From: Bradyrhizobium erythrophlei
Lineage (GTDB): Bacteria; Pseudomonadota; Alphaproteobacteria; Rhizobiales; Xanthobacteraceae
Direction: 5' to 3'
Length of the DNA: 64,000 nt
NCBI RefSeq assembly: GCF_900129505.1
Contig: NZ_LT670818.1
Location: 1,612,001 to 1,676,000, forward strand
Shown here one piece after another: positions 1 to 8,041 of this stretch; within the stretch, counting starts at the first letter, position 1; each line of letters opens with the position of its first letter. The position numbers and the translations under genes were made by a program. Below the pieces are notes generated by a model, which worked only from the letters and a program-made list of their open reading frames with translations, was not told the origin of the DNA and searched no databases.

Positions 1-572
1 CCGACCGAGACCAGATGCGCGCTGACGATGCCGTCGAACGGCGCCGCCACATTGGTGTAACCGTAATTGACCGCGGCGATCTTGGTGTTGGCCTCGGCCT
101 GCTGCAGATTGGCCTGCGCATTGTCGCGATTGGCGGTGGACGTATCGAGCGTCGCCTGCGACACCGCTTGCCTCGCGACCAGATCCGCCTGACGCTTGTA
201 GTCGGCTTCGGCCTGCTTCAACGAGGCCTGCGCGCCGGCTTCCGCCGCCTGTGCCTGCTCGAGCTTGAACTTGTAGGTGTCGGGCTCGATGGTGAACAGC
301 GTGGTGCCCGCCTTCACGAACTCCCCATCCTTGTAGTTGATCGACTGCAGCACGCCCTGTACCCGCGCGACGAGGTCGACGGTGTTGATGGGCGCGGTAT
401 TGCCGGTGGCCTCGAGATAACGCGTCACCGCACGCTGCACCGGAACGCCGACGTCAACCTTCGGCGGCGGAGGCGGTACAAAGCTGTTTTGCTCGCAGCC
501 GGTCAACGCTGCAAATGCGAATACGGCAAAAGTCACGGGGTATACGGCGTGTCGCCTCGCGCGGCCGTTCAT
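1..572 (-). CDS. RND efflux periplasmic adaptor (membrane fusion protein), 3' part outside window
   Basis: N-terminal part of an HlyD/AcrA-type periplasmic adaptor that links an inner-membrane RND pump to an outer-membrane channel. The protein starts with a lipoprotein signal (hydrophobic stretch ending LTGC, lipidated Cys about residue 26), then the biotinyl-lipoyl half motif (VARVQGVLQSINYKDGEFVKAG) and a long Ala/Gln-rich coiled-coil hairpin (QAQAAEAGAQASLKQAEADY and the returning helix), ending in APFDGIVSAHLVSVG at the window edge. ATG at 572 places the signal peptide at the N-terminus. An in-frame ATG at 620 would add 16 polar residues and is less likely. The pump gene should lie beyond position 1. 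Confidence 0.9.
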   Translation of the reverse strand, partial: MNGRARRHAVYPVTFAVFAFAALTGCEQNSFVPPPPPKVDVGVPVQRAVTRYLEATGNTAPINTVDLVARVQGVLQSINYKDGEFVKAGTTLFTIEPDTYKFKLEQAQAAEAGAQASLKQAEADYKRQADLVARQAVSQATLDTSTANRDNAQANLQQAEANTKIAAVNYGYTNVAAPFDGIVSAHLVSV

Positions 573-818
573 TTTGCCTTCATCTGGCTTGATGCATGCT
601 GACGAATGCCCTGGCTTCATTCCCGTGCCTCTATTCGTGTTGCAACCGCGAAGGTTTTACAGAGGAAGGCATTCGCGACTCCCTGAATAGCACAATCCGC
701 TTGCACTGGAACTCGAAACCGAAAATGATGCGGCTTGCGAGAATTTGCCTCCGACCTTTTCGTGATTGACTTCCATTTTGAGGCCGCGCCGCAGCGCGAC
801 AACGAAGGATATCTTCAA

Positions 819-1658
819 ATGTTCAACACGTTGAGACGTAACGCGACGCTTTTTGCGTCGATGGCGGCGATCATGTTCGGGCTGGCGGCGCCGGCATCGT
901 CACAGGCGCCGACCGACGCACAGCGCAACGCCATCCGATCCAATTGCCGCGCCGATTATCAGGCCCACTGCTCCAGCGTCCCGCCCGGCGGCGCGGAGTC
1001 GCTGCAATGCCTGCAGAAAAACATGGCGAGCCTCTCGGCGGGATGCCAGGGCGCGGTGCGCGCGGTAGAACCACCGGCCGCGCCGAAAGCGGAAGCCGCT
1101 CCGGCGGCTGCGCCAAAGGAAGACGCCGCGGCGGCCCCGAAGACCGAAACCGCGCCGGCTGCGGCTGCCAAGCCGGCCGAAGCTACGGCCCCTGCAGGCA
1201 CGACCACCAAACAGCCAAGCACTGCGCAGGTCGCCGCGATCCGCAGTTCATGTCGCTCCGACTATCAGAAGGTCTGCGCGGGCGTGCCGACCGGCGGCAA
1301 GGCCGCGCTGCAATGTCTCGAAAAGAACAAGGCAAAAGTCTCATCGGCCTGTCAGCAGGCCGTCAACGCGGCGAGCGGCGGCACCTCTGCCGCAAAGGGC
1401 GGTGCGCCGGCAGCAGCTACCACGGCTGCCGCCCCTGCGGCGGCGCCGGCCGCTGCGCCGGCACCGGTGCTGGTGCTGCGCCCAATGCGGCCACGCGAGG
1501 AGCTGTTCGTGCTGCGTTCGGCCTGCGGCGGAGATGTTCGTGCGCTGTGCGGCGGCATTCCTCCCGGCGGCGGCCGCATCGTGCAGTGCCTGGCGAGCCA
1601 GGCCGCCTCGATTTCGCCGGCCTGCAAGGAAGTCCTGGGCCAGTTCGCCGCGCAATAA
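819..1658 (+). CDS. secreted protein with three cysteine-rich repeats
   Basis: 279-residue protein with an N-terminal signal peptide (hydrophobic to APASSQA) and three copies of a roughly 40-residue Cys-rich repeat separated by Ala/Pro/Lys linkers. Each repeat has the pattern C-x6-C-x-[GS]-[VI]-P-x-GG-x6-C-L-x8-10-C, for example CRADYQAHC, CRSDYQKVC and CGGDVRALC as first halves. This resembles the cysteine-rich GLG1-type repeat found in many Bradyrhizobium secreted proteins of unknown role. ATG 819 is preceded by GAAGGAT at 804-810. An in-frame start at 735 exists but would bury the signal peptide. Function unknown; envelope location is inferred. Confidence 0.85.
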   Translation: MFNTLRRNATLFASMAAIMFGLAAPASSQAPTDAQRNAIRSNCRADYQAHCSSVPPGGAESLQCLQKNMASLSAGCQGAVRAVEPPAAPKAEAAPAAAPKEDAAAAPKTETAPAAAAKPAEATAPAGTTTKQPSTAQVAAIRSSCRSDYQKVCAGVPTGGKAALQCLEKNKAKVSSACQQAVNAASGGTSAAKGGAPAAATTAAAPAAAPAAAPAPVLVLRPMRPREELFVLRSACGGDVRALCGGIPPGGGRIVQCLASQAASISPACKEVLGQFAAQ

Positions 1659-1709
1659 ATGAATTGACGCGACGCCTCGCTTCGGCCCGCGTCATTGCGC
1701 GGGCTGCCA

Positions 1710-2066
1710 TCATTCGCCTCGAAACGCAAGGATCAACTGAACGAGCCGGACTGACAGCGCGATGTAGAACAACGACATCAGGATCTGGTACGCGGCATGC
1801 CAATTCAGCTTCGCAAGCTTGTAAAAGCCGTCGAGGAAATTGAGCAAAAGAAGCACGATTCCGAACAGCTCGACGCCGCGCCCCACCAGGCCGTGGCGCA
1901 AATACCCGAACAGAACGATCGCCGGCTCGTCGCTCGAGACATGTGCTCCCGCCGAGATGATCAGGGTCGCGATGATCATCTTCTCGACGTAGCCGAACAT
2001 CTCCTTCGTCGCCGGCCCCACATAATCGACATAGAATGTGAGCCACCTGCTTCTGATATCCTGCAT
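1710..2066 (-). CDS. small membrane protein, unknown function
   Basis: 118-residue protein with about three hydrophobic segments (near residues 31-43, 64-84 and 92-114) and a charged N-terminus. No catalytic motif is visible. The ATG at 2066 is chosen because a strong Shine-Dalgarno (GAGGAGA) sits just upstream, whereas the open frame itself continues much further 5' as antisense noise. It stands alone between the Cys-repeat protein and the 2312 gene. I do not recognise the family; the overall shape recalls small PsiE-like membrane proteins, but that is only a resemblance. Confidence 0.7.
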   Translation of the reverse strand: MQDIRSRWLTFYVDYVGPATKEMFGYVEKMIIATLIISAGAHVSSDEPAIVLFGYLRHGLVGRGVELFGIVLLLLNFLDGFYKLAKLNWHAAYQILMSLFYIALSVRLVQLILAFRGE

Positions 2067-2311
2067 GATTTCTCCTCGCGAATACGATCGGCATGAAAAC
2101 GAATTGATCGATAGGGATTGCTCAAAACTGTGACCCTGGGGAAGCTTCCGTACAACGGCTCCGCGATCAAGAGGCAAGCCGATTGCCCGTCCGATTTTTT
2201 GCTGACGCGCGGCAAAGGGCCAGCTTGAAAAGCGGCCGCACCGGGTGCACGCTGCGCCGCGTTCGTAAAAGACTTTTGCCTGAAATCGAAAAATAGCCGG
2301 GAGATAGAAAT

Positions 2312-2527
2312 ATGCGCTCATTGCTGCTCGTTGCTTCCGCCGTGCTGGCCTTTGCCGCAACCCTGACCGTCGAGACCACCGACGCCAACGCGGTCGTTTG
2401 CGCCCGCGGTGTCTATCGTGCCGGCTGCGCTGGCGCGCGAGGCGCGGTCGTCGTGCGCCGCGCGCCGGTCGTCGCCGCCTGCCGTACCGTGCTTGTGAAC
2501 GGCGTGTGGGTGCGCCGCTGCGTCTGA
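2312..2527 (+). CDS. small secreted protein, unknown function
   Basis: 71-residue protein with a clear signal peptide (MRSLLLVASAVLAF, cleavage about ANA) followed by a short Val/Arg-rich domain with four cysteines arranged as C-ARGVYRAG-C and C-RTVLVNGVWVRR-C. Similar short cationic secreted proteins are frequent in Bradyrhizobium genomes. A GGGAG Shine-Dalgarno precedes the ATG at 2312. No function can be assigned. Confidence 0.75.
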   Translation: MRSLLLVASAVLAFAATLTVETTDANAVVCARGVYRAGCAGARGAVVVRRAPVVAACRTVLVNGVWVRRCV

Positions 2528-2698
2528 CGCGTGGAGCCGATCGAGATCTCGACGTGCAGGTGCCGGCATAGGGCCTGACGAGACACGTCGTGCCCCGCCA
2601 CGGCGCGAGACGCGCTTTGCCGGGCAATGACGAAACGAGTCCTTGCCTCGAGGATTTTTCCTGTGGCGCCGGAAGCGCGCACGGATTAGGATAGACCC

Positions 2699-2720
2699 AA
2701 TTAACAGTATACTGCCAATT
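2699..2720. promoter_or_regulatory. putative MarR-type operator over a -10-like element
   Basis: Contains the perfect 10-bp palindrome CAGTATACTG (2705-2714) inside a longer imperfect dyad (ATTAACAGTATACTGCCAAT). The hexamer TATACT at 2708-2713 is -10-like and lies 25 bases before the GTG start at 2733; no good -35 is visible. The right half AGTATACTGCCAAT (2706-2719) matches 12 of 14 bases of AGTATGCTGTCAAT at 7997-8010 in the gentisate promoter, suggesting one regulator for both units. Confidence 0.55.
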
Positions 2721-2732
2721 AGGGAGACAATC

Positions 2733-3881
2733 GTGCGTATCGCCGTGATCGGCGGAGGCCCCGGAGGTCTCTATTTCGCCTATCTCTGGAAACGGCGCCA
2801 TCCCGACGCCGAGATTGATCTGTTCGAGCAGAACCCGGCCGGCGCGACCTGGGGCTTCGGCGTGGTGTTTTCCGAGCAGGCGCTTGAATTCCTGCGCGCC
2901 GACGATCCCGACACCGTCGACGCCATCGCGTCCAGGATGGAGAGCTGGAAGAACATCACGCTCCATCTGCGCGGCGAAAGCGTGGCAATCGACGGCGTCG
3001 GCTTTTCCTCGATCGGCCGGCTCGAACTCTTGAAGATCTTGCAGGCGCGCGTGCACGCCGTCGGCGTCGCGCCGCGATACGACACGGTGATCTCTTCGCT
3101 CGACCAACTCGGGAGCTACGACCTGATTGTCGCGGCCGACGGCTTGAATTCGCTGCTGCGTCGCACCTTCGAAGGCGATTTCGGCACGTCGCTGTCCTAT
3201 TCCGCCAACAAGTTCGCCTGGTACGGCACGTCAAAGCGCTTCGAGACGCTGTCGCAGACCTTTGTCGGGACCGAACGCGGCGCCTTCAACGCGCACCATT
3301 ATCGATACTCGCCCGATATGAGCACCTTCCTGGTGGAATGCGATTCCGCGACCTGGCAGGCTTACGGCTTTGCCGACAAGACGATCGAAGAATCCAGGGC
3401 GATCTGCGAGCAGGTATTCGCGGCCACGCTCGACGGTCATCCGTTGATCTCGAACAAATCGGTGTGGCGCAATTTCCCGTGGATCTGGAACGAGCGCTGG
3501 TCGTTCAAGAATATGGTGCTGGTCGGCGACGCCCTGCATTCGGCGCATTTCTCGATCGGATCGGGAACGCGGCTTGCGATCGAGGATGCGATCGCGCTGA
3601 CCAAGGCGCTGGAGGCGGAAGGCGAACTTGCCGCCCGCCTGCAGCACTACCAAAGTGAGCGCCAGCCGATCGTGAAGAAGCTGGTGACGGCGGCGCGCAC
3701 CAGCGCCGACTGGTACGAGAAATTCCCCGAACACATGAAGCTCGGCCTGATGGACTTTGCCCATAGCTATATCACCCGCTCCGGGCGGATCGACGATGCG
3801 CGGCTGCGCGCGATGTCGCCGGCCTTCATGGCCCGCTACGAGGCGTCGCGCCCTCCAACGCAAAGCGGGAGCCAGCGATGA
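2733..3881 (+). CDS. FAD-dependent monooxygenase, salicylyl-CoA 5-hydroxylase type
   Basis: 382-residue class A flavoprotein monooxygenase. It has the FAD dinucleotide fold at the extreme N-terminus (RIAVIGGGPGGLY), a D/G motif (YDLIVAADGLNS) and the second FAD motif (VLVGDALHSAHFSIGSGTRLAIED). The sequence type matches the hydroxylase half of salicylyl-CoA 5-hydroxylase/2-aminobenzoyl-CoA monooxygenase enzymes but lacks the C-terminal old-yellow-enzyme half. GTG 2733 is chosen for its AGGGAGA Shine-Dalgarno (2721-2727) and because the FAD motif then starts the protein. It overlaps the CoA ligase by ATGA, so the two are translationally coupled. Probable reaction: salicylyl-CoA to gentisyl-CoA; the exact aryl-CoA substrate is inferred. 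Confidence 0.8.
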   Translation: MRIAVIGGGPGGLYFAYLWKRRHPDAEIDLFEQNPAGATWGFGVVFSEQALEFLRADDPDTVDAIASRMESWKNITLHLRGESVAIDGVGFSSIGRLELLKILQARVHAVGVAPRYDTVISSLDQLGSYDLIVAADGLNSLLRRTFEGDFGTSLSYSANKFAWYGTSKRFETLSQTFVGTERGAFNAHHYRYSPDMSTFLVECDSATWQAYGFADKTIEESRAICEQVFAATLDGHPLISNKSVWRNFPWIWNERWSFKNMVLVGDALHSAHFSIGSGTRLAIEDAIALTKALEAEGELAARLQHYQSERQPIVKKLVTAARTSADWYEKFPEHMKLGLMDFAHSYITRSGRIDDARLRAMSPAFMARYEASRPPTQSGSQR

Positions 3882-5512
3882 CCTCGCAACTACACGATGG
3901 CGCGCGTGCGATCGCCGACGTGGTGCCGCCGGACAGCCCGGGCGCCAGGGAAATCGGTTTTGCGATTCCGCAAACCTACAATGCCAGCCGCATCCTGTTC
4001 GACAATCTCGCAAACGGCCGCGGAGGCCGGATGGCGCTGACCGGTCCGCTCGGCACGCGCAGCTATGCCGAACTCTGCGCCGAGGCCTGCCGCTGGGGCC
4101 ACGGCTTTATCTCGCTGGGCCTGAAGCGCGGAGACCGGATCCTGATGTTTCTCGACGATACGCCGGCCTATCCCGCGGCGTTCTTCGGCGCGGTCCGCGC
4201 CGGGTTTGTGCCGCTCTTGATCAATACGCTGACGCCGCCGGACCTGCTGCAATTTTATCTTGCGGATTCGAACTCTGCCGTGGCCGTGGCCGACGCCGAG
4301 TTCTGCGCACGCTTCAATGCTGTGGCCTGCACGGATACCGCGCTGCACACGTTGATCGCGGTCAACGGCGCGGCGAATGATCACGCCGTTCCGAATGCAA
4401 TCGTTGCGGAAGCGTGGCTGCCAGGCTTTCCCGCCGATCTCCCTGAGGCCGACACCGGCCGCAACGAGATGGCGTTCTGGATGTATTCGTCGGGCTCGAC
4501 CGGGCGGCCCAAGGGCATCGTCCATCTGCAGCACGACATGGCCTATAGCGACCTTGCTTTCGCGAAAAACGTCCTGAAGCTGACAGCCGACGACATCTGC
4601 TTCTCGGTCCCGAAGATGTTCTTCGCCTACGGTTTTGGCAACTCGATCACCTTCCCGTTCTCGGCCGGTGCGGCAACGCTGCTGCTGCCGGGCCAGCCGA
4701 AGCCGGCGGCAATCTTTGAGGCGATCGAACGTTTTCACCCCAGCGTCTTCTTCGGATTGCCGACGCTGTATACGTCTTTGACAAAAGCTGGGGGAGCGGC
4801 GGCGACCGATTTTTCCTCGCTGCGGATGGCGCTGTCGGCGGCCGAGATGCTCTCCGCCGAAGTCTTCAACGGCTGGAAGAATCTGACCGGGCTCGAGATC
4901 GTCGAGGGCCTCGGGTCGACCGAGGTGCTGCACATCTACCTCAGCAACCGGCCCGAACAGAAAAAGCTCGGCGCCGCCGGGCTCCGCGTGCCCGGCTACG
5001 AGATCGTGCTCCGGGACAAGGACGGAAGCGAGGTCGCCGACAACCAGGAAGGCATTTTGTGGGTGCGCGGCGATTCCAGCACGCCGCTGTATTGGAACCG
5101 GCCGGACAAGACCGCCGAGACCATCCACGAGGAGGGATGGATCTACACCGGCGACCGCTTTGTCCGCGACGGCGACGGCTTCCATTTCTTCCGCGGCCGC
5201 GCCGACGATCTGATCAAGATCTCCGGCCAATGGGTCTATCCGCTCGAGGTCGAGCTTTGCCTCGCCGAACATCCCGACGTGCGGGAATGCGCGGTGTTCG
5301 CCGCCGAACTGCCCGACCGCCGCATGACGCTGAAGGCCGTCGTCGTCATGAACGTCAGCGCCTTCGATGAGGCCGATACTACCAGGATGCTTCAGGATTT
5401 CGTCAAGGCAAAACTACTGCCTTACAAATATCCGCGCGAAGTGAAATTCATCGACGAATTGCCAAAAACCGGCACCGGGAAAATCGACAGGCAAGCGCTG
5501 ATGCGGATGTAG
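3878..5512 (+). CDS. aryl-CoA ligase (benzoate/salicylate-CoA ligase family)
   Basis: 544-residue adenylate-forming enzyme that would activate an aromatic acid with ATP and CoA. The P-loop-like motif SSGSTGRPKG is at residues 204-213, the adenylation motif TGDRF follows in the C-terminal third, and the catalytic lysine is in KTGTGKIDRQ (K535). Length and motifs fit the benzoate-CoA ligase family. It overlaps the upstream hydroxylase by 4 bases, indicating an operon in which the ligase makes the CoA thioester that the hydroxylase uses. Salicylate is the most likely substrate from that partner; benzoate or 2-aminobenzoate are alternatives. Confidence 0.88.
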   Translation: MTSQLHDGARAIADVVPPDSPGAREIGFAIPQTYNASRILFDNLANGRGGRMALTGPLGTRSYAELCAEACRWGHGFISLGLKRGDRILMFLDDTPAYPAAFFGAVRAGFVPLLINTLTPPDLLQFYLADSNSAVAVADAEFCARFNAVACTDTALHTLIAVNGAANDHAVPNAIVAEAWLPGFPADLPEADTGRNEMAFWMYSSGSTGRPKGIVHLQHDMAYSDLAFAKNVLKLTADDICFSVPKMFFAYGFGNSITFPFSAGAATLLLPGQPKPAAIFEAIERFHPSVFFGLPTLYTSLTKAGGAAATDFSSLRMALSAAEMLSAEVFNGWKNLTGLEIVEGLGSTEVLHIYLSNRPEQKKLGAAGLRVPGYEIVLRDKDGSEVADNQEGILWVRGDSSTPLYWNRPDKTAETIHEEGWIYTGDRFVRDGDGFHFFRGRADDLIKISGQWVYPLEVELCLAEHPDVRECAVFAAELPDRRMTLKAVVVMNVSAFDEADTTRMLQDFVKAKLLPYKYPREVKFIDELPKTGTGKIDRQALMRM

Positions 5513-5525
5513 CGGATGGCAATGA

Positions 5526-5660
5526 CCGTCATCGCCCGCCATCCGGTCCGGCCCTTGGCCGGCCGGACGACAGGCTCCGGCGGGCGATCCAGTAATCGCA
5601 GGTGTTGATGATTACCGACGCCGGTGATTACTGGATGCCCCGCCTTCGCGGGGCATGACG
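5526..5660. repeat. palindromic intergenic repeat between convergent genes
   Basis: Composite of inverted repeats: CCGGTCC/GGCCGGAC near 5544-5570 and the arms CCCCGCCTTCGCGGGGC at 5637-5653. It lies between the convergent CoA ligase and hydroxybenzoate hydroxylase genes and may double as a bidirectional terminator. Its 3' part resembles a repeat at 57590-57625 (tactggat...cccgcg..cgcggg.atgacg). Confidence 0.6.
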
Positions 5661-5673
5661 ACTGGAGACTAGA

Positions 5674-6814
5674 CTATCCGCCCAGCCCCGTCCCGCCATA
5701 GAGCCACGCCAGATCGCGGTAACAATCCTCCGAATTCTTCGCCCGCATGATGGCGTTGCGGAGGCGGGCGTGTTCGCCGGCGGGGTGATAGATGTGCTCG
5801 CCGATGGCGCGGGACATCAGCTGCACCCGCGCGGTGCGGGGAAAACGCTGCTGGTAGTGCTCCAGCGCGGCCGCGTGATCGTCGGGATGGCTGCCCAGCA
5901 TGTGCGACAGGCACACCGCGTCCTCCATCGCCTGGCAGGCGCCTTGCGCGAAATATTGCAGCATCGGATGCGCGGCGTCGCCGAGCAGCGCGACGCGGCC
6001 GTCGACCCAGCGCTCGCTGGGATCGCGGTCGCACAACACCCACAGCTTCCAGTTCTTGCCGTGACGGATGATGTTCTGCGCGCGGGGATGCACATCCCGC
6101 CACCGGCTCCGGTGCGTCGTTGTGATAGGTGGCGACGAGGTTGAACACCTTCCAGCCCGACAGCGGGTAGTGCACGATGTGGCATTTCGGGCCGGCCCAC
6201 AGCGTCGCCGCGTTCCAGCGCAAATCCTCCGGCATCTCCTCGGTCGGGATCACCGAACGGTAGGTGGTGTGGCCGGATACACGCGGCGGCCCGTCGGCGG
6301 TGACTTGCTTGCGAATGTTCGACCACAGCCCGTCGGCGCCGATCAGGAGCCGTCCCGCGACATCGTCGCCGGACGCCAGATGCGCCGTCACCGAGGATCC
6401 GTCCTGGTCGTAACCCGTCACTTCGCTGCTGACCCGCAGCTCGATCAGCTCATGATCCCGGCAGGCTTTCAGGAACACGCCGTGCAGATCGCCGCGATGC
6501 ACGACGCCGTAAGGGTTACCGAAGCGCGAGCGGAAGGCGTCGCGCAGGTCGACATGGGTGATCTCCTCGGCGGTCAGCGCATCCATCAGCCGGAGCTGGT
6601 CGATATAGACCGCCATGCTCCGCGCGGCCTCGCCGACACCGAGATAGTCGAAGGCGTGAAAGGCGTTCGGCCCGAGCTGGATGCCGGCGCCGAGCGCGGA
6701 GGCCTTTTCCAGCAGGATCGAGCGAATCCCCTTTTGCGCCAGGCCAAGGGCAGCGGCGAGGCCGCCGATGCCGCCGCCCGCGATCAGGACCGGCTTGGTG
6801 CTCGAAGGTGCCAT
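5674..6814 (-). pseudogene. 3-hydroxybenzoate 6-hydroxylase-like FAD monooxygenase, frameshifted
   Basis: Class A flavoprotein hydroxylase that would convert 3-hydroxybenzoate to gentisate. The N-terminal part (6814 to about 6100) has the FAD fold GGGIGGLAAALGLAQKG and GADGLWSNIRKQV; the C-terminal part (about 6095 to 5674) is in another frame and holds GRVALLGDAAHPMLQYFAQG. Reading is lost after PEPVAG, near 6095-6100. The summed length is about 380 codons against roughly 395-400 usual for the family, and the helix normally just before the conserved HPR (an EEV-type segment) is missing, so a deletion of roughly 40 bases (not a multiple of three) is likely rather than a single-base slip. The gene's start overlaps the marR stop (TGATG). 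Real decay or an assembly error cannot be separated here. Confidence 0.8.
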
Positions 6815-7323
6815 CAGCTTGATTTCCCGAGATGTTCGAGCGCGTCTTCGGCGCGCAGCGGCACCCGCGACGCCTCGTTGTTGAGATCCACCAGCTGCGT
6901 GAGCAGCGCCATCAGCGTCCTGCGGTCGGCCGGTTTCAGGGGCTGCAGCATCCGCGCCTGCGCGCGATCGACCGAGGGCATGATATCGCGCAGCAGCGCC
7001 GCGCCCGACCGGGTCGGATAAAGCAGTTTTATTCGCTTATCTCCGGAGGATGCCTTGCGCTCGATATGGCCTTTTGTTTCCAGCCGCTCGATCACATTGC
7101 CCAGCGTCGAGCGGTCGAACGCGATCACGGCGGAAAGCCGGGTGGCGTCGATGCCGGGATGGGTATGGATCGCGACCAGAGCGGCAAACTGCACCGGCGT
7201 CAGGTCGTGATCCCTGCACTCCTCCATGAAGATCGCGACCGCGATCTGCTGCATCCTTCGAAACAAATAGCCGGGCGCGGTGTAAACCGCATCCATGGTC
7301 ACGGCGACTGGTTTACTCGGCAT
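6814..7323 (-). CDS. MarR-family transcriptional regulator
   Basis: 169-residue winged-helix regulator. The recognition region LSAVIAFDRSTLGNVIERLE and the wing RKASSGDKRIKLLYPT are typical of MarR proteins, which usually repress aromatic-catabolism genes and release DNA on binding the aromatic ligand. It sits between the isomerase (11-base overlap at its start) and the 3-hydroxybenzoate hydroxylase, so it is co-transcribed from the divergent promoter at 7943-8041 and probably autoregulated. The shared motif at 2706-2719 and 7997-8010 is the best candidate for its operator. Confidence 0.9.
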   Translation of the reverse strand: MPSKPVAVTMDAVYTAPGYLFRRMQQIAVAIFMEECRDHDLTPVQFAALVAIHTHPGIDATRLSAVIAFDRSTLGNVIERLETKGHIERKASSGDKRIKLLYPTRSGAALLRDIMPSVDRAQARMLQPLKPADRRTLMALLTQLVDLNNEASRVPLRAEDALEHLGKSS

Positions 7324-7942
7324 CGGCCTGGCGCTCCGGCGCGGCGTCCGCGAACGCCTTCAGATTCCTTGCGACCGCTTCCGCTTTCAAGAGCCGCGGG
7401 AAGGCCGCGACATCGACGCCAAAACGCCGCGCGTTGGCGAGCTGCGGCACAAGACAGAGATCGGCGATGGTCGGCGCTTCCCCAAAGCAGAACGGGCCGG
7501 GCTCGTTCGCGATCAGGGCCTCGCAGGCCGAGAGCCCCTCGCGGTTGGCCCAGGCCGCCCAGCCCGTCACCTGTTCTTCCGGCAGGCCGAGCTCGCGCAG
7601 CCGCGCCAGCACCTTCAAATTCTGCACCGGGTGGGTGTCGCAGGCGAGCACCTGCGCCAAGGCGCGGACAAGGGCGCGACGCAGCGGGTCTTTCGGCAAC
7701 AGCGGCGGCGCGGGGTGGGTCTCTTCCAGCCATTCGATGATGGCGAGCGACTGGGTGATGACGGTGCCCCCATCCTGCAGCGTCGGCACCAGGCCTTGCG
7801 GGTTGATGGCGAGATAAGAAGGGTCGCGCTGTTCGCCCTTGCGCAAATGATGCGGCAGGTGCTCCGCGCCTAGCCCCTTCAGATTCAACGCGATTCTGAC
7901 CCGGTAGGACGCGCTGCTGCGGAAATAGCCGTGCAACTTCAT
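7313..7942 (-). CDS. maiA: glutathione-dependent maleylpyruvate/maleylacetoacetate isomerase (zeta GST)
   Basis: 209-residue glutathione transferase-fold protein. The N-terminus (KLHGYFRSSASYRVRIALNL) carries the SSxSxRVRIAL glutathione-binding signature of zeta-class isomerases, and the C-terminal half is all-alpha with GWAAW and FGEAPTIADLCLVPQ. Next to gentisate dioxygenase it most likely isomerises maleylpyruvate to fumarylpyruvate; the maleylacetoacetate assignment is the sequence-based alternative. ATG 7942 is preceded by GGGAGG. First gene of the isomerase-marR-hydroxylase unit. No fumarylpyruvate hydrolase lies in the window, so the pathway must be completed elsewhere. Confidence 0.85.
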   Translation of the reverse strand: MKLHGYFRSSASYRVRIALNLKGLGAEHLPHHLRKGEQRDPSYLAINPQGLVPTLQDGGTVITQSLAIIEWLEETHPAPPLLPKDPLRRALVRALAQVLACDTHPVQNLKVLARLRELGLPEEQVTGWAAWANREGLSACEALIANEPGPFCFGEAPTIADLCLVPQLANARRFGVDVAAFPRLLKAEAVARNLKAFADAAPERQADAE

Positions 7943-8041
7943 AGGGGGCCTCCCTCGATTTTTCTGGTTTGCTTGATTGACGCTAGCCATATTGTAAGTA
8001 TGCTGTCAATAAATCCAGTAACAAGAACAGGGAGGCTCGCC
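7943..8041. promoter_or_regulatory. divergent promoter of gtdA and maiA-marR unit
   Basis: 99-base divergent intergenic region. On the plus strand TTGACG (about 7977-7982), a 16-base spacer and TATGCT (7999-8004) form a sigma70-like promoter for gtdA. The operator-like AGTATGCTGTCAAT (7997-8010) covers the -10, and ATTGAC near 7976 with GTCAAT at 8005-8010 form outer inverted arms. Overlap with the -10 suggests repression. Confidence 0.6.
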
